Source: Bubalus kerabau
Taxonomy: Eukaryota; Chordata; Mammalia; Artiodactyla; Bovidae
Direction of reading: 5' to 3'
Length of the DNA stretch: 64,000 nt
Assembly: GCF_029407905.1 (NCBI RefSeq)
Contig: NC_073643.1
Location: 30,098,001-30,162,000 of the forward strand
Made by a program: the position numbers and the translations under genes. Shown piece after piece: positions 34,081 to 45,740 of the stretch. The notes under the pieces are model-generated. The model saw only the letters and a list, made by a program, of their open reading frames with translations. It did no database searches and was not told the DNA's origin. The number at the start of each line of letters is the position of its first letter. Position 1 is the first letter of the stretch.

Positions 34081-34508
34081 ACAAGGTGTACTCCTTCCAC
34101 TGGAAAAATAAAGCAAAATGGCTACTTGAACAAATGAAGCGCATTTCTCCAGGCAGAACAAAGCTCAGGGAATGTGATCTGGCACCCAGTCTGGGCAGGG
34201 CCAGTCTGTTTGGTCACCAGATTGACGGGGGCAGTCTTAACAGCTCTCTGCTAATTCATCACCACTATGTCCACCAGTAATGAATGACCATGGAGAGGTA
34301 TTTGTCATTGAGAAGTGGATGACCGAAGCCAAGGTTTAGAGCTACTGGAGGAGGACTTTTCTTTGGTTTCTAGAAAGCTTCCCAAACCACGGGAGTAGTT
34401 GCCACCTACCTCCACCCCTAAACCATCAGGCTGACTCTACTGCAGGCAGACACGGGACATCAGTTCTCTTCTTCTGGAGGTTCAGAATGTGGACAGAGAC
34501 TCGGTGGG
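34081..34508. other. Non-coding sequence, nothing recognised
   Basis: No supportable feature. Confidence 0.5.
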
Positions 34509-34965
34509 TGCTATGGGTTGAACTGCATCCCCTCCACCAGCTCATCTACTGAAGTCCTAACCCCCAGGACCTCAGAGTGTGATCTTATTTGGAGATTAGG
34601 ACCACTGCTGAAGTAATTATAAGGTCATTAGGGCGGACTTGAATCCAGTATGACTGGTGTCCTTATAAGAAAGGGAAATCTGGACACACTGACATGACAC
34701 GCAGGAAGACCACCAGGCTAAAATGAAGACAGAGATGGGGAGATGCCTCTTTATGCCAAGGAATAGACAGGCTGCCAGTCAACCACCAGAAGCTCGGAGC
34801 GGGGCATGGAACAGATTCTCTTTCACAGCCCTCAGGAGGAACCAACCCCGAGGACGTCTTGATTTAGAACTTCCAGTCTCAGAGCTGCGGGACAAAGAAC
34901 TTCTGGGGTTTAAGCCACCCAAGCTTACGGTGCTTCATTATGGCAGTCCTAACAAACAGATGTAA
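34509..34965 (+). mobile_element. MLT1-like solo LTR (ERVL-MaLR)
   Basis: About 455 bp from 'tgctatgggttgaactgca' to 'aacaaacagatgta'. Internal blocks 'gaagtcctaacccccaggac', 'gactggtgtccttataagaa' and 'tttaagccacccaagcttac' appear in the order of MLT1-type LTRs. No internal retroviral region or second LTR is present, so it is a solo LTR of an ancient endogenous element. An 80-codon ORF inside it is incidental. Confidence 0.7.
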
Positions 34966-36504
34966 CTGGTCTCTGCAGGCGTCTAGAACTCCAATGTTAT
35001 GCAGAAGCTCCAGAGAAGGGTCCATGTGGCCGGTGAGAGGGTCAGTTAGCTGAGCTCAAGGAGAAAAACAGCCCAAAAGCAGAAGGAGACAGGAGCAGCA
35101 CAGAAGAATTCCTGAATGCTCTCCAAGCCTCCTGAGGCTTCAGTTTCCACTGTACCTTCATCGACTCCCATTATTCTGCATGAGCTAGCTCCAGAGGATT
35201 TCTGTTTCTTCTAATACGTCCAATACTGAGTACCTCCAATACTGAGTATTTATAAATCCTAAATCTCCAATCCCACAAAAGCTAACACAGCAGATCCACC
35301 AGCACAGAGGAGGATTCAATAAAAGTTTATTGGATGAGAGAATCTTTAATTGGTGAATAAATTTATCTGAAATAAACTGATCAGTAGCCACAAACCAAGA
35401 AGAGCATTATTGATGTAAAATTCATGGTAACTTCTAAGTAGAATAATCCCTTTTCTAGAAAAAGGAAGGAGAAAAAGAGGCAGTATGTGGTGCCAAAATT
35501 AGATAACAGCAGGCAAAGTACATGCTTTGGCTCTGAAACAAAGGGCAGAATAAAATGGAGCACATCTGTTCTCTTGCTCTTCCTGATGGTCCCGATACAA
35601 GTCACCCCTGTCCTGCCCCTCCCCATCCCAACCGTACAGTTTTATCAGATCTTCCAATGACCCTAACCACTTACCCTCACCCAGGCCATTCAGCCAGACT
35701 GGCCCAGTCATATACCCGAGCCTCCCTTCCCTGGCCAGAGTGATCATTCCACGGACGATTTGTGCCCCTCAGTGCAGCCAATCAGAATCTTTCCCTGAAA
35801 TTCATGAACTGTAATGTTGTCAGCTCAGAACCTCCTCTTCTGGAATGATGGGGTGGCAGAAAGAGAAGGAGAGACACGGGGAGGGGACGAGAGACTGACA
35901 CTTGATGGTTTTGACATTCTTGAATCCAAGCATTCCAGGCCATTAAGATCACAGCTTTCTCTGTGGCTTGATTAGAAGAGAAACATCCCCTTTGGAGTAA
36001 GTTACTTCACGTTGGGTTTCTGTTACTTATAACCCAAAGAGTCCCGATTTGTACAGAGGATACAAGACAATTCAGCCAAGCAGGCTGCACATTGCTCACC
36101 CTCACTCAGCCCAGCAGGGCGCTCCACTCTGGGAAGTCTCCATCTGGAGGACCCTCCTCTTCTGCAGGTGGCTGACACTACATGCCTTAGCTGTGGCCAT
36201 CACTGGAGTGGGCACTGGATCTACAAATGGCCAGCTGCTCATGGCCTGGGAGGCAGTCTTGCCCCGGCACCCTGACCAACAAGGGTGCTCCAGTGGATGC
36301 TGATGCAACCAGTCTCCCCTTTAAAGCATCTGAGCCCAAGAGCTGGAGGAAGAGGACTTCAGTAGATAGTGGCAGACAAGTGGAGAGCCACAATAACATG
36401 AAGGCTTTGGGGTCAAGCAGAGGCACACGTCCCTGAGCAAGAAACTTCTAGAATTGCTGTTTCAAACAATACAGCCCAATACCACTTGGGCTCAAACTCT
36501 GCCA
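34966..36504. other. Non-coding sequence, nothing recognised
   Basis: ORFs up to 84 codons occur on both strands with no recognisable domain. Confidence 0.5.
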
Positions 36505-36665
36505 ACTCCACTTCTAGATGTAACACAGCCTTGCTGAGCCACAGTTTCCTCATCTGTACCATGGAGACCAAGACTAACTTCAAAGGATCGTCATTAACAA
36601 TTAGATGAAGCAATGGCATATAATAAATGAAGCAGCTCAAATCAGTGAGAAAAGACAGGTTTTCA
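36505..36665 (+). mobile_element. MIR SINE
   Basis: 'cttgctgagccacagtttcc', 'tcatctgtaccatggaga' and the following purine-rich end are MIR core sequence. Confidence 0.75.
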
Positions 36666-36805
36666 ATAAATGGTACTTAGAGTAGCCATCAGAAATACAC
36701 AGAGCAGTACATGTACCCACATTTTATACCAAAATAAACTATCAGGTATCAAAAATGGAAGCATGAACATAAAGCCACAGAAGTCCTGGAAAGAAAATTA
36801 TGCAC

Positions 36806-36856
36806 TATATCACAATGAAGAGACCCTTCTGGTACAATGGAGAGACCCTTCTGGTA
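36806..36856. repeat. Short tandem duplication, two units of about 24 bp
   Basis: The phrase 'gagacccttctggta' occurs twice, preceded by 'caatgaa' and 'caatgga'. A direct tandem duplication in otherwise unique DNA. Confidence 0.85.
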
Positions 36857-37049
36857 AAACACAAAAGGGTGATAAATTATGTCAAAAAAATTTTTTTTGT
36901 CAGTATGGCAGAGCCACTGACGCAAAATGAAAAAACCAGGGGACAAACAGGGGAATTATCAGTTAGTCACATCACAGACAAAAAGTTAACCTCTCCTCCT
37001 CTCTCATAAAAAAGGACATCTAGAAACCGAAGTCAAAGAGACAACCCAA

Positions 37050-37429
37050 AACAGAAAAAAACATATATATATCCAAACAATAAATGACCACACAAAAAAA
37101 GATGCTCATTCATAATAAGAGAAATGTTGATTGTAACTATACAAAGATATCAGTTTTTATCTAGCTCATCAACAACAATGCAAAAGTTGGATAACCCACT
37201 GTGCTGTAGGGAATAGATGCTGGGCTGCAGGCCATATAAATAGATGCGATGACCATGCAGGACACTTGGGCATTATCTACCAAAATTAAAAATGCATAGA
37301 CCAGTTACACTTCTTGGAATGTATTCTATAGGTTTATCTATGATGCAAAATGACTTATATGCAAGGTTTTTCACTGCAGCAGAATCCACATGTGCAAATG
37401 AATGGAAGCAATTTCAATGCCTTTTAACA
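37050..37429 (+). mobile_element. Old L1M LINE, left part
   Basis: 'gtattctataggtttatcta' and 'gcaaggtttttcactgcagc' are typical of L1ME/L1MD-like 3' ends. Interrupted by Bov-A2 at 37430-37692; resumes after it. Confidence 0.55.
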
Positions 37430-37692
37430 GAGGACTACTCCAGTACTCTTGCCTGGAAAATCCCATGGACGGAGGAGCCTGGTGGGCTGCAGTCCATGGG
37501 GTCGCTAAGAGTCGGACACGACTGAGCGACTTCACTTTCACTTTTCACTTTCATGCATTGGAGAAGGAAATGGCAACCCACTCCAGTATTCTTGCCTGGA
37601 GACTCCCAGGGACGGGAGAGCCTGGTGGGCTGCCGTCCATGGGGTCGCACAGAGTCGGACACAACTGATGCGACTTAGCAGCAGCAGCAGCA
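37430..37692 (+). mobile_element. Bov-A2 dimeric SINE, 5' truncated
   Basis: Two BovA monomers head to tail, joined by a 'cttcactttcacttttcact' linker. Monomer 1 is 37437-37525 and monomer 2 about 37556-37675. The end is an AGC-repeat tail (gcagcagcagcagca). Monomer 1 lacks its first about 15 bases. No clear TSD. Inserted in an old L1M. Confidence 0.92.
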
Positions 37693-38035
37693 AACACACT
37701 ATATTACTCCAAACAATGGGATATAATGCTGTCTTCCTGAAAACAAATGAAAATAAATGGGTTCTTTTATTTCTGACCTGGAAAGAACCACAAGTTATTA
37801 ATATATTGTTATGTGAAAATGCTGGATATGACACAGGTGTGCAGAATGCTTCTGTTTGCATTTTTGAAAATAAACAAGATAATGGTAAAGAATATAGATA
37901 TCTGCTTATGTATGCATAAAATATCTCTGCAACAATATACCAAAACCATTAATAGCATTGTTGTCCAGGAGACAGAAATATCCATGTATGCTTTCCTGAA
38001 CTGTGACTCTTATCCATTCAAAAAATGAAACTTAA
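37693..38035 (+). mobile_element. Old L1M LINE, right part
   Basis: 'atgtgaaaatgctggatatg', 'gtgcagaatgcttctgtttg' and 'atctgcttatgtatgcataa' continue the L1M 3' pattern from 37429. Confidence 0.55.
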
Positions 38036-38799
38036 AAAAGAAACAAAACAAAAGAGTATAATGAAGACACAGCTCTTGGCACAGAAGCTAGAATGCAGTA
38101 AGTTCTCAGTACCCACTGGGGGCTCTAGTTATGATTATTTATCGTTACTACTGTCCTGGGAGCCCGCATCAGACACAGAACTCCTGGTGTGTTCTCCATG
38201 ATGGCCCTGGCCTCCTGGGACCCGGCCAAATGTCTCTGTATTCCTCACACTCTAGCCTTACACTAACTTCTCCCCAGCCATGCCTGACTCACCTCTCTAC
38301 CTTACTATCAGCTGGGGAAGACAGTGCATCACTCTGTTCCTTGGAACCTGAAACAGTCTTCAAGCATGAAGGTTTATTTAGGGAGCTTGATAAGCACAAG
38401 ATGATGAAACGCAAACCCCTGGGTTCTCTGTCACCCAAAGTCTCCTCAACCCAAATGTCCAGCGCCCTGAATGACAAGCTTATCTGCCCTGATGCACCCC
38501 CTGGCCCTGAGCATGGGGTGGGCGCCCTCAGGGACTGCCTCGAAGTCCTGGTGGGGAGAATGGAGGGCTCTGCTTCTCCATCCTGGGCTCCCTATTCCAG
38601 GAGATGGAAACCACTGTGAGCAAGGAGGGGGTGGTTTGGTGGCTGGAGAGAGAGAATATGTGGATCCTTTACCGCTGCTCTGCTTCTGTGGGTCCCCAGT
38701 ACTCCACACCTCCAGGTGTGCAGTTATCAGACTCACATTAGGAAAACATATTCAAGAGTACTTTGTAATTTCAAAATGCTGGGCTGTCACCTGTCGTTA
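38036..38799. other. Non-coding sequence, nothing recognised
   Basis: A 162-codon plus-strand ORF (38131-38619) is the longest non-repeat ORF of the window. It has no recognisable domain and low-complexity Ser/Pro/Leu content, and overlapping ORFs run on the other strand. Regarded as chance. Confidence 0.5.
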
Positions 38800-38882
38800 T
38801 TGCTGTAAACCCCTGCAGGACAGAAATCATGTCTTACAGGCCTCTGTAGCCCTCACTGCATCTAGCATGGTGCTAAGGGTAT
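38800..38882 (+). mobile_element. L2 LINE 3' end fragment
   Basis: 'aggacagaaatcatgtctta' and 'gcatctagcatggtgctaag' match the L2 3' pattern. Confidence 0.6.
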
Positions 38883-38884
38883 AG

Positions 38885-39088
38885 GTATTTGTCCCTCAGT
38901 CATGTCCATCTCTGTGCGACCCCATGGACTGTAGCCCACCAGGCTCCACTGTCCATGGAATTCTCCAAGCAAGAATACTAGAGTGGGTTGCCATGCCCTT
39001 TTCCAGGGGATCTTCCCAACTAAGGGATCAAACCTGGGTCTCCTGCATTGCAGGCAGATTCTTTACCATCGGAGCCACCAGGGAAGCC
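38885..39088 (-). mobile_element. Bov-tA SINE, 3' member of a BovB-BovB-SINE array
   Basis: On the minus strand it is a full-length Bov-tA: 5' end 'ggcttccctggtggctccga', B-box-like 'ggtttgatccc', BovA body, end near 38885. Its 5' end touches the 3' end of a BovB with only two extra bases (39089-39090). Confidence 0.92.
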
Positions 39089-39090
39089 TA

Positions 39091-39281
39091 GTTCAGTTCA
39101 GTTCAGTAACTCAGTCGTGCCCAACTCTTTGTGACCCTATGGACCGCAGCATGCCATGCCTCACTGTCCATCACCAACTCCCGGAGTTTACCCAAACTCA
39201 TGTCCATTGAATCAGTGATACCATCCAGCCGTCTCATCTGTTGTCCCCTTCTCCTCCTGCCTTCAACTCTTTCCCAGCATC
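39091..39281 (-). mobile_element. BovB LINE 3' fragment A
   Basis: The last 190 bases of BovB on the minus strand, with the (ctgaa)n-type tail at 39091-39105. Its 5' edge at about 39281 joins directly to the 3' tail of a second BovB. Confidence 0.92.
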
Positions 39282-39907
39282 AGTTCAGTTGCTCAGTCAC
39301 GTCTGACTCTTTGCGACCGCATGAACAGCAGCACACCAGGCCTCCCTGTCCATCACCAACTCCCGGAGTGTACCCAAACTCATGTCCATTGAGTCGGTGA
39401 TGCCATCCAACCATCTCATCCTCTGTCATCCCCTTCTCTTCCTTCCTTCAATCTTTCTCAGCATCAGGGTCTTTTCCAATGAGTCAGACCTTCACATCAG
39501 GTGGCCAAAGTATTGGAGTTTCAGCTTCAACATCAGTCCTTCCAATGAACACCCAGGACTGATCTCCTTTAGGATGGACTGGTTGGATCTCCTTGTGGTC
39601 CAAGGGACTCTCAAGAGTCTTTTCTAACACCACAGTTCAAAAGCATCAATTCTTCAGCGCTCAGCCTTCTTTATAGCCCAACTCTCACATCCATACATGA
39701 CTACTGGAAAAACCATAGCTTTGACTCGACAGACCTTTGTTGACAAAGTAATGTCTCTGCTTTTTAGTATGCTGTCCAGGTTGGTCATAACTTTCCTTCC
39801 AAGGAGTAAGCTCTTTTAATTTCATGGCTGCAATCACCATCTGCAGTGATTTCGGAGTCCCAAAAAATAAAGTCAGCCACTATTTCCCCATCTATTTGCC
39901 ATGAACA
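39281..39907 (-). mobile_element. BovB LINE 3' fragment B
   Basis: The last 625 bases of BovB on the minus strand, covering the C-terminal part of the ORF. The frame has a TGA at 39656-39654 where CGA is usual, and other lesions. Joined to fragment A without intervening target DNA. Confidence 0.92.
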
Positions 39908-40139
39908 GGTCCTAAATAAACACCACCCAACTGAACGGAAGTTCAGAGTGAGTATGTTACCTACATTATGGGTCCATTAGCAGATGCAAAGACCTTTACA
40001 TAGCCGTATTATATCTAACTAGAACATTAAAAGAACTCATTTCCAAGTCTTTTTGCGAAAATGTCACATCCTTTAAGGCAGATCCACTGATTTACAGGAT
40101 GCTGTTAGAAACAGGAAAGAAAAAAATGTCCCGAGTACA

Positions 40140-41060
40140 GTTTCACCTTGAGTCCAATGTCATCCTACAAATGCCACTGATCCCTCACTTTATAACCACC
40201 TTCTTGAAGGAGTGGTCTACACCCTGCCTTCCCTATCTTATTCCCATTCACTCTTCAAGCCACTGCCAGTTGGTTTCTGCTCCGGGAATTTCTCTTGTCA
40301 AGGTCATCATTCCATCTGGACACTTTCCAGAATCTTTTCTTCTAGCCTCTTAGCAGCAAGCTATTTCCAACTGTCCTCCCGTCAAAATCCACCTCTTATT
40401 CACTCCTTCCCCCAACCTATTTCTCCTCCATCTCTTTCATGGACTTTTTTCCCCCATAAATGTCACACCCTTGAAATTCTATGCCAAGCTTTGCCCCCTT
40501 CTCAGGCAATTCTATCAATATTCATCAATTCATTTATCTGCTGAATTACCATTTATCTGCTGTTATCATTCAGGTTTTCATCTCTAGTCTTACTTTCTCT
40601 ACTCAGCTGTAGGCCCTTGTGTGCTAAAACCTACTGGACACCCCTTGTGGGTTTCACACTTCAAACTTATGGTGCCCCAACTTGACTTCTTTTTCTTCCC
40701 CTCCAAACCTATTCAAATCGAGCAGTGAAGACATCTTCTACCTCATGGACTAAAGGAATTTTGAATCTTTTCTCCTCACCAGCACAGTCGTTCGTTCATC
40801 ATGTCCTGCTGCCTTTAGCTGAAATTAAGATCATCCACTTATCTCCTTCTGTCCCCTCTACTAACATCCTGGACCCAAATGCCATTCTCTCCACCTTGGA
40901 CCACTACACCTTGCTCCCAAGCAAGTCCAGCATGCCTCATATCCTCAGCTGGTGCCATCCTCCAAAACTGTTCTCCAGAGCAATGTTTCTGAAACAGAAA
41001 CACCATGACTGCCTGGCAATCATTGTCTGTGGATTCTCCCCTGTCCTCATGATCTAGATG
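40140..41060 (+). mobile_element. L2/CR1-like LINE remnant
   Basis: 'gaaggagtggtctacaccct', 'cattcactcttcaagccact', 'tcttgtcaaggtcatcattc' and later 'gagcaatgtttctgaaacag' follow the RT-to-3' order of L2/CR1-clade LINEs, in sense. ORFs of 84-110 codons here are relics. Heavily diverged. Confidence 0.55.
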
Positions 41061-42362
41061 TCAACACTAGTTACGATAATGCGCCAGCTGCTTTGATAGA
41101 CTAAGAACCAGTGGCTTAACAAGATAAAAGTTTCCCTTCTCTCTCAGTAAAAGGCAAAGGTGGTATAAGAGAATAGGCCGTTTTGCTCCACAAGGCCACC
41201 AGAATCCAGAGTCCTGCAGGTGTGCCCTTCTTAGAGCACTGGTCTTATCTTCATGGCTGACCCTGCCTACAATCCCCAGGTCCAGATTTCAGTCCATCAG
41301 GGGGTAGGGAGGAGGAACAGGAGAACAAGCCAAAATAAAGGAAAAGCAGGCTTGTTCTAAAGACATAATGTGGGGTCGGGGGGCAGGGTGGGTACATATC
41401 ACTGCCATATGTTTCCCACCAGCTACTACTTAGTCACGTGACTGTCCGAGCTGCAAGCCAGACTGTGGAACATGGCCACTGCCCCAGTTAAAATGAGCAG
41501 ACAGAAGCACTGCTGGTTTATGTGCTAAACATGTCCCAAGGCCATCCTTCACACCCTTGCCCCCACCAAGTCCAGCACACATAGTGTTTCTGTGGCACAA
41601 GTACAGATCCCTCGGACTCATCTTCCAGCTTTCAATCTCAGCCCATTAATTCTGTCTGATCATATTGATATTTGTCTTAAAATCTTTCAAAGGTCACAAA
41701 TAACCCTAGATTCCATCAACTTAAAGTGACAACAAATTCACAATTGCTTGGACAGAAAAGGGGAGTTTATTGGCTCAGGTAACTGGGGAGGACATTAGGC
41801 CAGTGGGTTCTAAGGGACATGGCTGGCCCTGGTCTTTGTCCGTCTCTGGTCTCTGCTTTCCTCTCTGTTGATGTCATTCTCAAGCACCCTCCTAGGGAAC
41901 CTCAGCTTCTCCATTTAGCAACCTCAGGAAGGTTTAAATACGCTTATATTTACTAATAAATTCAGTAACAGTCTAAGGTCTAATGCATGCAATTTCTGAT
42001 TAACTCAACTCAAATACTGATTCACAGGGCAAGGAATATCCTCACTGGGCAGGCCTGGGTCCCATGCCTTCTACTGCAGTCAGGAGGTGGGTCAACCTCC
42101 CTTAAGCCACGTTGACTAAGACTGGGGAGAAATTGTTCCCCAGAGGAATTAAGAGATATTCTTAAAAGTACAGGGAACAAATAACAAAACATAAAAACAA
42201 TCAACATTCACAATACACTTTCATTTTACGGAGTAGACACACTCCTGGTGAGAATAGAAAACAGGCCTTCTTTAACTCAGTCCTATTTGCATCTTTCTCC
42301 TACCCCATCTCTTCATAACACCCACTCCATAGCTAACAGTTTCTTTATCTGAATTTTCTATG
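41061..42362. other. Non-coding sequence, nothing firmly recognised
   Basis: Part of 41700-41960 ('tttattggctcaggtaactg' onward) looks like an old interspersed repeat, but I cannot name it. Confidence 0.45.
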
Positions 42363-42449
42363 GTTTGTGTGTGTGTGTGCATGCATGCATGTATGTCCAT
42401 GTGCACAGACAGCCATGCATTTGTGCGCGCGCACACACACACACACAGC
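42363..42449. repeat. Compound GT/GCAT/CG/CA microsatellite
   Basis: (GT)n, then gcatgcatgcatgtatgt, then cgcgcg and (CA)n: nearly 90 bases dominated by alternating purine-pyrimidine. A Z-DNA candidate. Confidence 0.9.
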
Positions 42450-42499
42450 CCTCTACGTTTGCTCATGCTGTCCACATGGCTATCCCTCGATCCCTCCAT

Positions 42500-42690
42500 C
42501 TCAATTATTCCTACTCACCTTCTGAGATTCAGTGCAGAGGCATCTCCCACCCAAAAGCCTTCTCAGACACCCCTCAGGCTTAGATAAGCACTGGTCCCCT
42601 CTATTCCTGCAACACTTGATGCAGAGGACAGGGACTATTCTTATTATTTTGAAATTATGCATATTTACATCTGCCCCCCTGCCCTACTTC
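42500..42690 (+). mobile_element. L2 LINE 3' region
   Basis: 'gcagaggcatctcccaccca' and 'ccttctcagacacccctcag' match the L2 3' order ('tgtcacctcct...ccttccctgacc'). Confidence 0.6.
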
Positions 42691-43189
42691 CAGTGAGAGA
42701 TTTCACAGACCGATTCTCCTGACATTCACACCATCCGTCTAGTGGGAAGAGTTTTGAATGACTTTTCCCAGATTCCTTTGCAGCTGGATAGAAATCAGAC
42801 TTAGCCACTTAACTGCACTCATGAAATCTTTCCTAGGCGGAAGTCAGGCAGAGACCATCGTCCTGCCTTGCTAAGATACTTCGTGTTACCAAGGAAAGGC
42901 TCAGAAACCCTAGGTCTTTGTACAGTGGCATTCAACCTGCTTTCTCCAGTCTGTGTTGTCAAGAGACAGCTGAGGTGGCAGTGACAGTGACCATGGGTTC
43001 TTGGTACTTCCTTTCTGCTGACTGGAGGTGCTCAGGGACTCATTCTTGGAGCCAGACCTTACAGAGCCCCTTCAATGCTTCCCGCGATTTTCTAAGCATC
43101 TGCTTTTCAACATTAAATCTCGGCCTGCTTAAAGTACCTAGGGTGGTATTTTCTTGTGCTGATCCCTCACCATTTCTCAGTGGAACTCT
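42691..43189. other. Non-coding sequence, nothing recognised
   Basis: The 102-codon ORF at 42918-43226 has no recognisable domain. Confidence 0.5.
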
Positions 43190-43268
43190 CTTGTTCATAT
43201 TTGCACACTCCGTGCCTCATACATGACCAGGCAGCAGGTGCTCAATAAATATTTCTTGAAAGCTAATG
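43190..43268 (+). mobile_element. L2/MIR-type 3' end
   Basis: 'aggtgctcaataaatatttc' plus 'ttgaaagctaatgaa' is the common 3' end shared by L2 and MIR. Confidence 0.65.
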
Positions 43269-44035
43269 AAATTAAAATATATGTGTAATTTCTTGACAGC
43301 CAGAGATTTATTAGTACAAAAGACCATCCAAGCATGTCTGCTCACCTACATTTAGCTTTCAAACCCAGATCTTGATAGCAGATAGCCAGCTGTTCAGGAA
43401 AACAATATGAGAACGTTTGACCAAAGAAATACAAAATCTCTAAGGGACAAAGGGCACCTTTCCTTAAACAAACAGTGACCTGTGTTTTACTTAAGCACAG
43501 GCTCTGGTAACAAACAGTAATGATATTCACAAAAGAAAATGCTATGATCCTGACATGGTCTTGTGATTTAGCACCTGCAGGTAACTTTTATTCTGAATCT
43601 TAATTTATTACCCACTGGTGACCCTTGTATAAAAATCAGGACAGGGGAGATTTGATCTCGCATGTAAATTTTATGTTTTGTCTGCTGGCAGATTTATGAT
43701 TTGGGTTGCGCCCAATGCATTCAATGAGGGAGAGCCACATAATGGTCATACGTGTCATCACCCAGCACATTAGGCTGCCTTGCAATATCCCCGATTACAG
43801 TAGTACATTGCAGAGCATGGCCATTTGAAGGTAATTCATTCCAAATTCAACTTGGATTGCTTCTCCTCTAAAACTGACAGGGGGCTATGTTACAAAACCA
43901 TCGGTGTGTGTCTCCATCCCAAAAAATGAATGTTTTTGCTTTCAGAGTGCTACAACAAGAAGTATGGGTGTTCAATTCATGTTTAAAAAATGATAACAAT
44001 ATTCCTTTGTAAGACTGCTTGGCTTCAAACAAAAG
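43269..44035. other. Repeat-poor block, candidate regulatory DNA at 43590-43870
   Basis: No repeat recognised. The part at 43590-43870 holds AT cores such as taatttattac and gatttatgattt and 'gaaggtaattcattcc'. Function unknown. Confidence 0.45.
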
Positions 44036-44039
44036 CAAA

Positions 44040-44240
44040 CAGGGAAATGTCACAGAGGCAGTTAAACAGAGCAATTACGAGAATGGACCTTCGGATCTGA
44101 AGGATGTGGGATCCTCGCTCTGTTACTGACGCTGTGCATCGAAGCCTCCGCTGCTTCAAGTGTGCAGTACACTTACCGCTAGGTGTGTTGTGAACACTCA
44201 CAATAACACGTGTGCAGTGCCTGGCCCCGTGCAAGGATTC
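44040..44240 (+). mobile_element. MIR SINE
   Basis: 'ggatcctcgctctgttactg', 'gaacactcacaataacacgt' and 'gtgcagtgcctggccccgtg' follow MIR order. Confidence 0.6.
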
Positions 44241-44603
44241 AGTGTGATGCTGATTACTCCTTAGATCCGCCTACTCATTTCTCCTGGAACTTTTTCATCC
44301 ACCAGCAATTAAACTTCTTTTTACCAAACAGCAAAGAGGCATCCATTTGTGCCCTGAGAGGAGTTGACACAGGTCTTCTGAGGACAGAGCCTGGAGTGAC
44401 TCATGCCAATGCCCTAAAAGTCATTTGGAATCTCATTAAAAAAAAAAAAAAAAACCTCAGGTGTATTACTTGATAATATATATTCACATGATTTAACATA
44501 AAATATGCAATGAAAACTGATACTCTGTGAGTGTTGGTTATGCGGATATGTTTGTATGTTGAAAATGTGTTATACCATCAAGACATAGGTACTTTTCTCT
44601 GTC
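44241..44603. other. Non-coding sequence with A-run at 44439-44454
   Basis: Nothing else recognised. Confidence 0.5.
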
Positions 44604-44636
44604 GGGGGGGGGGGGCGGTGTGTGTGTGTGTGTGTT
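44604..44636. repeat. Poly(G) run followed by (GT)n
   Basis: About twelve G, a C, then GG(TG)n. An unstable simple repeat. Confidence 0.92.
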
Positions 44637-44660
44637 ATATGTCAATAAAAAGTTACTTTA

Positions 44661-44785
44661 GGGGACTTCCCTGATGGTCCAGTGGTTAAGTCTTCATCTT
44701 CTAATGGAGGAGGTTCAGGTTCAATCCCTAGACAGGGAGCTAAGACTCCAAATGTCTTGCAGCCAAAAAAACCAAAACCTAAAAC
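44661..44785 (+). mobile_element. CHR-type tRNA-derived SINE
   Basis: 'ggggacttccctgatggtcc', 'agtggttaagtcttcatctt' and 'ggttcaggttcaatccctag' (B-box region) lead into an A-rich tail. The cetartiodactyl CHR family, older than Bov-tA. Confidence 0.88.
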
Positions 44786-45740
44786 CTATTTATTATCATT
44801 TATTATAATAAATTCAATAAAGACCTTAAAAATGGTCCACATCAGGAAAAAAAAATCTTTTTAAGGATTCTCCAGAAAAATACACTGGGTTTATCCTAGG
44901 ACTTTGAGTATACCCTGAGCACTCCCCCACGCCCCCAGCGTGGCCCTCCCTTGTTTGCAAAGCAGGTCACACAGGCAGCAAAATCTGCATGGAGGGGACA
45001 GCATCACGGGGGAAATGAGTACAGTTCCTCCACGTGACAGAGGACACAGTGCAGTCAGGAGCTGGTCACAGCAGATGTGGACTTGTGCTGACTGCCAATT
45101 TCCAGACACTCATTTGGAAACCCACAGTTCAGGCAATTAGGGCTGATTCTGTGCTGTATTTCAAATACAGGATTTTTTTTAAACCCAAAACTCATCATCC
45201 ACGACCATCTAGGCAACATGCTGGTTCATTTTTTCCAGTGACTGACCTTTAAGTGTCTAATTACAGAGTTTTATCATTTTCAGCCCCCTCCTTTTTTTGC
45301 CATCATCCCCCTCAGGAAGGAGAGAATTCAAGGGCCGAGAGGAAAGTAGAATCTAAGGTTAAATTGGATTAGAAATTGCAATTACAAAATCTCTAAACTC
45401 AAACACCATAAACAAATTTCTAAGAGCAACATTCAAATCAACATCACAGACTGTTGGGTTTAAATTTGATTTTTAAAAAGTTCCTGGGAAGAAGATTCAC
45501 TACATGATTATGAAGGCATGGGGTTACGTGATCTTTAAGATTCTGTCTGTATATGAATATATTAATCTCAAAATAAGACTCATACCACTGTGTCCCAAAA
45601 TGGGCTTTATTTAAAAAGCCAGATGATGCTCATGTCAAATAAATCTGAGAAGCACTGTGCCTTTTCTTCTGCTCCCAGAGTGTCCTGAGGTATATTAAAG
45701 TCTCTGAGAATTCCAGCTGCAAATAAGAATGTTTACCTGT
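44786..45740. other. Non-coding sequence, nothing recognised
   Basis: No supportable gene or repeat. Confidence 0.5.

Noticed and set aside
34509..34965. Complete endogenous retrovirus
   Set aside because: Only one LTR-like unit is present; no gag, pol or env remains and no second LTR.
38131..38619. 162-codon ORF in apparently unique DNA
   Set aside because: Low-complexity composition, no domain, and overlapping ORFs in other frames and on the other strand. No splice or promoter evidence.
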